Below are positions 23,708-30,485 of a stretch of DNA of 30,485 bases, piece after piece (position 1 is the first letter of the stretch; each line of letters begins with the position of its first letter). Source of the stretch: JABFRZ01 sp036376275 (GTDB lineage: Bacteria > Planctomycetota > UBA1135 > GCA-002686595); contig DASVAP010000127.1 in NCBI GenBank assembly GCA_036376275.1, positions 1-30,485 of the forward strand, read 5' to 3'. The position numbers and the translations under genes were made by a program. The notes below the pieces were generated by a model. The model was given only the letters and a program-made list of their open reading frames with translations. It made no database searches and was not told the DNA's origin.

Positions 23708-25273
23708 TCAGCGCGCCGGCCCGCGCCGCAGCTCGAGGGCCGTGATGCGGAGCTCGCCCACCGGGGAGCGCGGACGGACGAGGGTCTCGAAGCGCGCGCC
23801 GACACGCGGCAAGTGCACGGTGCCGCTCGGCGCCCCGGGGCGGAGCTGGAGCGACAGGAGGTTCTGCGCCTCGAACGTGCTCGTGCCGGCCGCGCGCACG
23901 TAGATCTCGATCTCGATCGGCTGGTCGCAGCGTGCCGTGATGCGCAGCGAAGCCCGCTGGTCGCCCTTCAGCACGACAGCCGGGAGGAGCACGCCGTCCT
24001 TCGGCCGCGAGACGTACAGGACCAGCGCATCCTCCTCGCGTTCGAGCTGGGCGCGCCCGAAGGGTTGGGGGGCGGGGAAGCGATCGCCGAGCTCCTCGCG
24101 CCAGGCGAGGTCCTTCAGGCGGGCGAACTCCTCCTCCGGCGTGGTCTTGCTGCCCACCATCGCCCTGTAGGGCTGCTGGTAATTCAGGACGCGGTCGACG
24201 TAGGTCTCGAGCACGATGTCTGGGCGCGCCGCGCGCACCGCGTCGGTCGAGAACTCGAACACGCGCTGGGCATCGACGTACGAGAAGCTCTCGCACAGGA
24301 GGTGGAACGGCCCGAAGGAGTCGTGCAGCCACAGGAGCCGCGGCGCGGAGCCGTTCTTGCGCGTGACGAGCCGGGAACCGGTCCTGGGTGGGGTCTCGAG
24401 CAGCACCTCGTAGCCACGCTTGGCCGACTGGTAGGAGTACTGGCGCTGAGGAAGGAGGTCGGCCAGGTAGAGCTGACGCGAGAGGCTCTCGGTGCTGTTC
24501 TTCTGCTCCACCACCTTGCAGGCCTCGCGCGGCGGCAGGAGTGCGAGCTCCGGGAAGTCGGCCTGGAGGCGCGTCAGGATCGCCTGGCAGGCCGCGTAGA
24601 TGCCGCGCCCGTTCCAGTGCGTGCCGCAGCGCGTGTAGACCCAGTCTTCGAACTGGTCGTCCTCCTTGGCCGCGCGCAGCGCCGGGCGCAGGTCGAGGAA
24701 CGGGATGTCGCCTTCGCGCTCGAGGCGTAGGAGGAGCTGCTCGAGCCGCGTCGGCCCGAGCTGCTCCCAGCCCGGCCCGGTGCGCTCGGGGTAGATCACG
24801 TTCTTGCTCGGGCAGGGGACGAAGAGATACTTCGACCCGAGGCGTGCGAGGAAGTCGCGGCGCTCGCGCAGCCGCTTGACCCAGCCGTCCAGCTCGGCCT
24901 CGCTGAAGGGCAGGAGTCCGCGGTGCGCCTCGCGCGCCTTCTCGCCCAGGTAGAAGCACCAGCCCTCGTCCGCCAGCGCGATCGTGCTCGCGGGTGAGAC
25001 GCCCAGCCAGAGTGCGCGTTCGATGCCGTTCCAGCGCAGGAGCACGTCGCGCAGCCCGAAGGTGTCGTCGTAGTGGTCCTCGTAGCGACGCGGGAAGCTG
25101 GCGAGCTCCGTGGACGTGCGCGGAAGCTCCGGCAACGCCGCCGGGGCGCGCTGCTCGGCGTTGCTGCTGTCGCGCGCCGCGTCCGGCCGCATGCACTGGT
25201 CCAGCGCGGGCCCCAGCAGGGCCAGCACGAACAGCGCGATCGTGGCCGAGTCGAAGATCCGTTGGCGTTCCAT
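23708..25273 (-). CDS. AlgX/AlgJ-like SGNH-fold O-acetyltransferase component (521 aa)
   Basis: The N-terminal hydrophobic helix (TIALFVLALLGPAL at about 11-24) is an anchor or signal. The AlgX/AlgJ-type domain spans about 55-370: FPRRYEDHYDDTFGLRDVLL (a conserved F..R..L region), GWCFYLG near 104, VPCPSKNVIYPE near 152, THWNGRG (218-224) and LLWLHDSFG with Ser319. This class, working with a membrane MBOAT protein, moves acetyl groups onto exported polysaccharide outside the membrane. The usual Asp-x-His before Trp-Asn reads Gly-Thr-His here. The C-terminal ~150 residues look like an added beta-sandwich (carbohydrate-binding-like). It starts 28 bp after the MBOAT gene's stop, so the two form an operon. 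No alginate or other polymer biosynthesis genes are in view, so the substrate is unknown. Confidence 0.85.
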   Translation of the reverse strand: MERQRIFDSATIALFVLALLGPALDQCMRPDAARDSSNAEQRAPAALPELPRTSTELASFPRRYEDHYDDTFGLRDVLLRWNGIERALWLGVSPASTIALADEGWCFYLGEKAREAHRGLLPFSEAELDGWVKRLRERRDFLARLGSKYLFVPCPSKNVIYPERTGPGWEQLGPTRLEQLLLRLEREGDIPFLDLRPALRAAKEDDQFEDWVYTRCGTHWNGRGIYAACQAILTRLQADFPELALLPPREACKVVEQKNSTESLSRQLYLADLLPQRQYSYQSAKRGYEVLLETPPRTGSRLVTRKNGSAPRLLWLHDSFGPFHLLCESFSYVDAQRVFEFSTDAVRAARPDIVLETYVDRVLNYQQPYRAMVGSKTTPEEEFARLKDLAWREELGDRFPAPQPFGRAQLEREEDALVLYVSRPKDGVLLPAVVLKGDQRASLRITARCDQPIEIEIYVRAAGTSTFEAQNLLSLQLRPGAPSGTVHLPRVGARFETLVRPRSPVGELRITALELRRGPAR

Positions 25274-25301
25274 GGGGGTCTTGCTCGGAAGCGAAACCTG
25301 C

Positions 25302-26858
25302 TCAGAAACGGAAGTAGATGAAGGGGTTGTAGCCGCCCGAGGCGAGCGCCATCGCGACGTGCGTGAAGACCAGGACGAGCGCGACGAGCCCGGCCGCCTC
25401 GAGCGCGAAGCACGTGCGCGCCCTGCCGGCCGCGCGCTGCGCGTCGAGGAAGGTCCACAGCCGCGGTACCCAGGGCACCGACCCGAGCGCCCCCGCCGCC
25501 AGAGCGATCCAGGTCAGGGCGTTCGCGTGCAGCCCGAAGAGGTGCACCTCGCGCGCGGCCAGCAGGAGCTCGCCCCGGGCGACGAGCTGCGAGCCGTCCA
25601 CCAGGAACGCCATGGCGCTCAGGTAGCTCAGCGCCGCGCCCACGGTCTCGGCGCGGAAGAAGACCCAGCCCACCATGACCACCAGCAGCACGTAGACGTG
25701 CCGCACCCAGACCGCGCGGCGCGCAAGCCAGTCGCCGAGCCCGACGCGCTCGAGCACCAGGAACGCGCCGTGGTAGAGGCCCCACACCAGGAATGCCGAG
25801 CTCGCGCCGTGCCACAGGCCGCACAGCACGAACACGATCAGGAGGTTCGCGTAGGTGCGCGCGCCGCCCTTCCGGTTGCCGCCCAGCGGGATGTAGAGGT
25901 AATCGCGGAACCAGGAGGAGAGCGAGATGTGCCAGCGCCGCCAGAACTCGGTGATCGAGCGCGCGATGTAGGGGTAGTCGAAGTTCTCGAGGAACTTGAA
26001 CCCGAACATGTGGCCGAGGCCTACGGCCATGTCCGAGTAGGCCGAGAAATCGAAGTAGATCTGCAGGGTGTAGGCGACGATCCCGAGCCAGGCGAGGCCC
26101 GGCGTCAGTTCGGCCAGCGGGACGCCGGTCAGCGTCGCGCTCCCGAACACGCGGTCGGCCGCCTCGGCGCAGACGTTGGCGATCAGCATCTTCTTGCCGA
26201 GCCCCAGCACGAAGCGCCGCACGCCGTAGGCGAAGCCCGCGCGCGTGACCGTGCGCTGCACGATCTGCTCGGCCACGTCCTTGTAGCGCACGATCGGCCC
26301 GGCGATGAGCTGCGGGAAGAGCGCGACGTAGAGCGCGATGTCGAACGGGTTCTTGCGCGCCGGCGCCTCGCGCCGGTAGACGTCGATCACGTAGGAGAAC
26401 GCCTGGAACGTGAAGAACGAGATCCCGATCGGGAGGCGGATCGACTCGTCCGGGTTCAGGAGCAGCACGCGCCAGGGCGAGTCGGGCGCCAGGTGGCTGC
26501 CGATCGCCGCCCAGGGCTGCTCCAGGAGCCCCAGCGCGACGAGCGCGCTGCCGAGGCTCGCCCACAGCCAGTCCGCATACTTGAAGAAGACGAGCAGCGC
26601 GAGGTTGCAGGCCACCGCCAGCGCGACCACGCCCTTGCCGCCACCACGCTCGCGGGCGCGATCGACCCACAGCCCGAAGGCGTAGTTCGCCAGAACGGAC
26701 GCCAGCATCACGAGCGTGATCGCCGGCTCACCCCAGGCGTAGAAGAACAGGCTCGCCAGGAGCAGCCAGGCGTTCCGCAACCCCGGATGCAGGACGAAGT
26801 ACACGCCCAGCACGACGGGGAGGAAGAAGAAGACGAACAGGGCCGAGCTGAAGAGCAT
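25302..26858 (-). CDS. MBOAT membrane O-acyltransferase, AlgI-like (518 aa)
   Basis: MBOAT proteins carry acyl groups across the membrane and, with AlgX/AlgJ/DltD-type partners, acylate exported polymers. ATG 26858 (MLFSSALFVFFFLPVVLGVY) is the standard AlgI-type start; the open frame extends further upstream but is Arg-rich and unlike the family. Motifs: PIGISFFTFQAFSYVIDVYR near 143-162; FPQLIAGPIVRY near 181; IYFDFSAYSDMAVGLGHMFG near 267; EFWRRWHISLSSWFRDYLYI with His310; and LCGLWHGAS with His350, the presumed catalytic histidine. About ten hydrophobic segments are visible and length is typical (460-520). The downstream gene encodes the AlgX/AlgJ-like partner. No DltB/DltD signatures for teichoic acid were seen. 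Confidence 0.93.
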   Translation of the reverse strand: MLFSSALFVFFFLPVVLGVYFVLHPGLRNAWLLLASLFFYAWGEPAITLVMLASVLANYAFGLWVDRARERGGGKGVVALAVACNLALLVFFKYADWLWASLGSALVALGLLEQPWAAIGSHLAPDSPWRVLLLNPDESIRLPIGISFFTFQAFSYVIDVYRREAPARKNPFDIALYVALFPQLIAGPIVRYKDVAEQIVQRTVTRAGFAYGVRRFVLGLGKKMLIANVCAEAADRVFGSATLTGVPLAELTPGLAWLGIVAYTLQIYFDFSAYSDMAVGLGHMFGFKFLENFDYPYIARSITEFWRRWHISLSSWFRDYLYIPLGGNRKGGARTYANLLIVFVLCGLWHGASSAFLVWGLYHGAFLVLERVGLGDWLARRAVWVRHVYVLLVVMVGWVFFRAETVGAALSYLSAMAFLVDGSQLVARGELLLAAREVHLFGLHANALTWIALAAGALGSVPWVPRLWTFLDAQRAAGRARTCFALEAAGLVALVLVFTHVAMALASGGYNPFIYFRF

Positions 26859-27326
26859 CGGGGGGGCCGGGCGACCGGGAGAGAGCGGAGCTTTCTCGCC
26901 AGGCGAGCGCCGGCGTCTTGAGTCGGCGCGTTCGCCGGCTTGGAGCCGGAGCGCCTTCGCCCTCTCCCGGAAAGAATGTCTGACGGCGCCCACTCGCCGG
27001 ATCAAAGCGATGGACTGGCTCGTTGCTCCCCTCTGGAGCCAGCGCTCAGCGCGCGCCGCGGCGTGGCCGCGCCGGGAGGAAGCTCGCGTAGAGTTCCAGC
27101 ACGTCGTCCTCGTCGAGGGCGCCGTGGCAGCCTTCTGCCGCTGGCAATAGTTGGTTCCCCCGGAGCTCGGGTGGCGGGGTCGGGCCATCTGTCCATCGCC
27201 GCGGACCGTCTGGCTCGGTAGCGGCGTCCGTGATTCCCACGAGGCGGCCGGAGGCCGTGGAAAAGAGCGGGCGCGGCGGGCCGGGCTTGCGCTGCTCGAG
27301 CGGGCGCGCTGCGCTCAATTCCCAGA

Positions 27327-27372
27327 GCGCCAAGAACTTGGCGCCTCGCGCTGTCTCTGGATTGGCGCCTCG
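27327..27372. repeat. Perfect palindrome plus 11-bp direct repeat
   Basis: GCGCCAAG-AA-CTTGGCGC at 27327-27344 has 8-bp arms with no mismatch. Its right arm is part of TTGGCGCCTCG (27339-27349), which recurs exactly at 27362-27372, 23 bp on. This is plausibly an operator upstream of the sulfatase gene. Confidence 0.5.
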
Positions 27373-27419
27373 TCGACGGCGCGACAGACCGTGCATTTTG
27401 TGGAAAACGCGACTGGCCT

Positions 27420-27444
27420 CGATCCGAGCGCCACGATCCGAGCG
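27420..27444. repeat. Short tandem direct repeat, CGATCCGAGCG x2
   Basis: CGATCCGAGCG occurs at 27420-27430 and again at 27434-27444, a 14-bp period, about 110 bp before the sulfatase start. Function unknown; possibly binding sites or chance. Confidence 0.4.
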
Positions 27445-27553
27445 TGCGAAGGATTCTCGTCTGCGCCGAGCTTGCGCTGGCATCTAGCTTCGCGTCCTTG
27501 CGTCAGTAGACTCCGCGCCCTCCCCCTGATCCGCACCAAGGAGTTTCGAAGCG

Positions 27554-28918
27554 ATGTTCTTCGGCACGTTCTCTCTGCTGGTCCTCTCGCTCCCCCTCGA
27601 GCCGGTCCGCAACGCTCCAGTCCAGTCGCCGGCGCCCGACGTCCTGATGATCGTGCTGGACGACGTCGGCATGGACCTGATCGGTGGCCTCTACCAGGAG
27701 GTCCCGGACGCGCCGTTCACGCCGAACATCGATCGCCTCGCGCGCGAGGGCGTGTTCTTCCGCAACGCCTGGGCGAACCCGTACTGCTCGCCCACGCGCG
27801 CCACGCTCCTCACCGGGCGCTACGGCTTCCGCACCGGCGTCGGGACCTACATCAACGGGATCACCGACACCTACGGGCTGCGCACGCGCGAGCTGATGCT
27901 CGGGGAGATGCTCCACTACGCCGGCTACTACAACGCGGCCTTCGGGAAGTGGCACCTCTCGGTGAAGTCGAACTTCGGCCCCGGGCAGGGCTTCCTGCAT
28001 CCTTTCCACTCCGGTTTCGACTGGTACGAGGGCGCGATGTACAACCCGGCCAGCCCGGCGGTCGAGTACCTGCCAGCCTCCTGCTCCGGGCCGCTCGACT
28101 ACTACAACTGGGTCAAGAACACGAACGGCGTCCAGGACTGCACGCGCGTGTACATGACCACGGACACGGTCGATGACGCCGTGGCCTTCCTGCGCAACCC
28201 GCCGGAACCGCTGTTCCTGTACGTGGCCTTCAATGCGGCCCACGCGCCGATGCACGACCCGACTGGACGTCTCCCGGCCAACGCCCCGGCGCGGAGCAAG
28301 TGCAAGGCGATGGTCGAGGTGATGGATGCCGAGATCGGGCGCCTGCTCAGCTCTGCGCGCTACCCGCGCTCCGACCTGTACGTGATCCTCGTGGGCGACA
28401 ACGGGACGGAATTCTGGGTTGGGTACGGGGCGCCGAACGCGACCGGCTGCTTCGGGACGGCGCACTCCAAGGGCTCGCTCTACGAGGGAGGCATCAACGT
28501 ACCCCTGATCATCGCCGGGCCCGGCGTGGTCGCGCGCGAGACGCCTGTGATCGTCAACACGACCGACGTCTTCGCCACGGTCTGCAACCTGACCGGGCTG
28601 CCCTCGCTGGCGCGCGACTCGCGCTCCCTGACCGGCGTGATGTTCGGAAGCGACCTGCCGGTACGCGACTACGTCTACGCCGAGCAGTTCTCCCCGAACG
28701 GCCGTCCGTTCCGCCCGACGACCCACGAGCGCACCGTGAGCGACGGTCGCTACAAGCTGATCCGCCGCACGAGCTCGGGGACGACCGCGGACGAGCTCTT
28801 CGACCTGCTCCAGGATCCGTGCGAGGACGTCGATCTCCTGCCGACGCCGCCGGGCTCGCCGGCGGAGCAGGCGCGGGTCCGGCTGGTCGGCTACCTGACC
28901 GCTCTGGGCGTCGATTGA
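27554..28918 (+). CDS. Formylglycine-dependent sulfatase (454 aa)
   Basis: The enzyme removes sulfate esters, probably from polysaccharides, outside the cytoplasm. AAGGAG lies ten bases before ATG 27554. The N-terminal MFFGTFSLLVLSLPLE is a short signal-like stretch. Active-site elements: metal ligands Asp36-Asp37 in MIVLDDVGMD; Cys78 in YCSPTRATLLTGRYG, the C-x-P-x-R site converted to formylglycine; Lys132 and His134 in FGKWHLS; His230 in NAAHAPMH; Asp282-Asn283 in LVGDNGTEFW; Lys306 in AHSKGSLYEGG. All residues needed for a working type I sulfatase are present. Length is typical. Activity needs a formylglycine-generating or anSME-type maturase, not in this window. The target polymer is unknown, but the neighbouring acetyltransferase pair suggests a locus handling decorated polysaccharides. 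Confidence 0.93.
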   Translation: MFFGTFSLLVLSLPLEPVRNAPVQSPAPDVLMIVLDDVGMDLIGGLYQEVPDAPFTPNIDRLAREGVFFRNAWANPYCSPTRATLLTGRYGFRTGVGTYINGITDTYGLRTRELMLGEMLHYAGYYNAAFGKWHLSVKSNFGPGQGFLHPFHSGFDWYEGAMYNPASPAVEYLPASCSGPLDYYNWVKNTNGVQDCTRVYMTTDTVDDAVAFLRNPPEPLFLYVAFNAAHAPMHDPTGRLPANAPARSKCKAMVEVMDAEIGRLLSSARYPRSDLYVILVGDNGTEFWVGYGAPNATGCFGTAHSKGSLYEGGINVPLIIAGPGVVARETPVIVNTTDVFATVCNLTGLPSLARDSRSLTGVMFGSDLPVRDYVYAEQFSPNGRPFRPTTHERTVSDGRYKLIRRTSSGTTADELFDLLQDPCEDVDLLPTPPGSPAEQARVRLVGYLTALGVD

Positions 28919-29101
28919 CTCCACGCGCCGGCGACGGGAGCGCGGCTGCGAGGACGGCCCGGTATCTCGGCTCGGGGCGCCCGACCGTGGGGGCGGGAGC
29001 CCCACGCGGCTCGGGCCCGTCGTGCTCGCGGCGCAGGGCGACGCGCTCGTGCTCGCCCCATGGCCGTGCCCGCGCGTGCTCGAGCGCCATTCCGCGGCGG
29101 C

Positions 29102-30485
29102 CTACCGGGCAGCCGCGGCCTCGGCCGGCTCGCTCGCGCGGCGCGGCTCGAGGGTCCAGCCGTCCTCGCCGAAGTCGAAGAGGGCGAGGTCGCCGGGGAG
29201 GAGCTTGCCGGAGAGGATCGCCTCGGCCAGGCGGTTCTCGAGGCGGCGCTGGATGGCGCGCTTGAGGGGGCGGGCGCCGTACTCGGGGTCCCAGCCTTCC
29301 TCGGCCAGCGCGGCCTTCGCGGCGGGGGTGAGCTCGAGGGCGAGGTCCTGCTCGGCCATGCGCTTCGAGAGGCGCGCGAGCTGGACGTCCACGATCGCGG
29401 CGATCTGCTCGCGCTCGAGGGGCTTGTAGACGATCACCTCGTCGAGGCGGTTGATGAACTCGGGGCGGAAGCGGGCGCGGACCTCGGTCTCGCCGCGCAG
29501 GTTGCTGGTCATCAGCACGAGCGTCTGCGTGAAGTCGACCACGTGCCCCTGGCCGTCGGTCAGGCGGCCGTCGTCGAGGATCTGGAGCAAGACGTTGAAC
29601 ACGTCCGGGTGCGCCTTCTCGACCTCGTCGAGCAGGATCACGCTGTGGGGCTTGCGGCGCACGGCCTCGGTCAGGGCGCCGCCCTCCTCGTAGCCGACGT
29701 AGCCCGGCGGGGCGCCGAGCATGCGCGAGACGGCGTGCTTCTCCATGTACTCGGACATGTCGAGGCGCACGATCGCGCCCTCGGAGTCGAACAGGAACTC
29801 GGCCAGGGCCTTGGCGGTCTCGGTCTTGCCGACGCCGGTCGGGCCCAGCAGCAGGAACGAGCCCAGCGGGCGCGAGCGCTCCTGGAGCCCCGCGCGCGCG
29901 CGGCGCACGGACTCGGAGATCAGCTCCAGGGCGTGGTCCTGGCCGACGACGCGCTGGCGCAGGCTCGACTCCATGTGCAAGAGGCGCTCGCGCTCGGTCT
30001 CGAGCAGCTTGGAGGCCGGGATGCCGGTCCAGCGGCTGACGACCTTGGCGATGGCCTCCGCGTCGACGACCTCGGGCAGCAGCGCGCCGTCCTTCTGGAC
30101 GCGCTTCAGCTCCTCGCGGGCGGCCTTGACGTCCTGCTCGGACTTCGGGATCTCGCCGTAGCGCAGCTCGCCGACGCGGCCGAAGTCGCCCTCGCGCTCC
30201 TTCCTCTCGGCCTCGGCCTTCAGGCTCTCGATCAGGGCCTTGCCGGCGCGGATGCGCGTGATCAGGTCCTTCTCGGTCTGCCAGCGGGCGGAGAGGCCGC
30301 TCTTCTCCTCGGTGAGGTTGGCGAGCTCCTCCTCGATCGCCGCGAGGCGCGCGCGCGAGTCGACCCCGCCCTCCTTCCGGAGCGCGCTCTTCTCGATCTC
30401 GCGCTGGCGGATCCTGCGCTCCAGGTTGTCGAGCTCGGGCGGGAGCGAGTCGATCGAGATCTTGAGCTGCGCCGCCGACTCGTCG
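29102..30485 (-). CDS. clpB: ClpB disaggregase, C-terminal half (5' end outside window)
   Basis: ClpB is a hexameric AAA+ chaperone that pulls apart protein aggregates with DnaK. The frame is open from the right edge; 460 residues are seen. They start in the ClpB-specific coiled-coil middle domain (DESAAQLKISIDSLPPELDN, then ERRIRQREIEKSALRKE), pass the VVSRWTGIPASKLLETERE linker, and continue into the second ATPase domain. Walker A is GPTGVGKT, the pore loop GYVGYEEGG, Walker B VILLDEVEKAHPD, sensor 1 MTSN, and the arginine-finger/sensor region FRPEFINRLDE and GARPLKRAIQRRLE. The middle domain separates it from ClpA/ClpC. The piece between MTSN and FRPEFINR is only about ten residues, shorter than in most ClpB proteins. 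The gene is convergent with the sulfatase. Confidence 0.96.
   Translation of the reverse strand, partial: DESAAQLKISIDSLPPELDNLERRIRQREIEKSALRKEGGVDSRARLAAIEEELANLTEEKSGLSARWQTEKDLITRIRAGKALIESLKAEAERKEREGDFGRVGELRYGEIPKSEQDVKAAREELKRVQKDGALLPEVVDAEAIAKVVSRWTGIPASKLLETERERLLHMESSLRQRVVGQDHALELISESVRRARAGLQERSRPLGSFLLLGPTGVGKTETAKALAEFLFDSEGAIVRLDMSEYMEKHAVSRMLGAPPGYVGYEEGGALTEAVRRKPHSVILLDEVEKAHPDVFNVLLQILDDGRLTDGQGHVVDFTQTLVLMTSNLRGETEVRARFRPEFINRLDEVIVYKPLEREQIAAIVDVQLARLSKRMAEQDLALELTPAAKAALAEEGWDPEYGARPLKRAIQRRLENRLAEAILSGKLLPGDLALFDFGEDGWTLEPRRASEPAEAAAAR

Larger units (their letters stand above)
26859..27553. other. 695-bp intergenic region between divergent MBOAT and sulfatase genes
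   Basis: No convincing gene was seen on either strand; the short frames here are Arg/Pro-rich and resemble nothing known. It must hold the promoters of both divergent genes. Base composition is less GC-rich than the surroundings around 27380-27480. It contains a perfect 8+8 palindrome, two direct repeats, and the strong ribosome binding site AAGGAG at 27538-27543 for the sulfatase. Confidence 0.55.

Noticed and set aside
26859..27188. N-terminal extension of the MBOAT frame
   Set aside because: The added residues are Arg/Ser-rich with no membrane segment, whereas ATG 26858 gives the standard AlgI-like N-terminus.
27046..27483. 145-codon minus-strand frame in the sulfatase promoter region
   Set aside because: Composition is Arg/Pro-rich and no motif was recognised. 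It could be a transposase relic, but nothing in the sequence supports that.

Overview
The window is about 30.5 kb of very GC-rich DNA, with strong G/C bias at third codon positions and many long spurious antisense frames. It most resembles a planctomycete, possibly one of the deep-branching marine lineages. That is an inference from content: FG-GAP proteins with a recurring C-terminal module, large membrane-anchored proteins with carboxypeptidase-regulatory/CnaB-like domains, a sulfatase, an unusual sigma-like regulator with a TPR-like partner, and HAF-repeat and beta-helix secreted proteins. No rRNA, convincing tRNA, CRISPR array or intact insertion sequence was seen.

Layout. 1-4567 (+): the 3' part of a hydrolase/chelatase-like gene, an acidic presumed secreted protein and an 849-residue anchored beta-domain protein, closely spaced and probably one operon. 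4639-11899: a secretome block in which two paralogous seven-repeat FG-GAP genes on the plus strand (4639-6276, 8555-10183) alternate with minus-strand genes for a HAF-repeat protein, a small lipoprotein and a beta-helix protein. It ends in a 99-bp relic of a third FG-GAP-type C-terminus (11736-11834). 11900-14567 (+): a CocE/PepX-type serine hydrolase and a family I inorganic pyrophosphatase.

14712-15983 (+): what looks like a broken N-terminus of a DEAD/DEAH helicase gene, then a two-gene MNT/HEPN toxin-antitoxin-type module. The first protein carries a winged-helix domain fused to a nucleotidyltransferase, and two tandem inverted repeats 21 bp apart overlap its start. 16131-21012 (+): a tightly coupled operon with a divergent sigma-like protein, an ATGA-overlapping TPR-like protein, a 57-residue peptide with a signal sequence, and a 1050-residue anchored multi-domain protein. 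This is the best candidate here for a lineage-specific, undescribed system.

21391-26858 (-): a CASTOR/POLLUX-like ion channel with two RCK units, a small unknown ORF, and an AlgX/AlgJ-like plus MBOAT (AlgI-like) pair that probably O-acetylates an exported polysaccharide. 26859-27553 is a repeat-bearing intergenic stretch. 27554-28918 (+) is a formylglycine-type sulfatase. 29102 to the end (-) is the C-terminal half of the disaggregase ClpB.

Most of the window builds or remodels the cell exterior: anchored beta-domain proteins, propeller and beta-helix proteins, a peptidase/esterase, polysaccharide acetylation and desulfation. The housekeeping genes are the pyrophosphatase and ClpB. All assignments come from reading motifs by eye; no database search was run.
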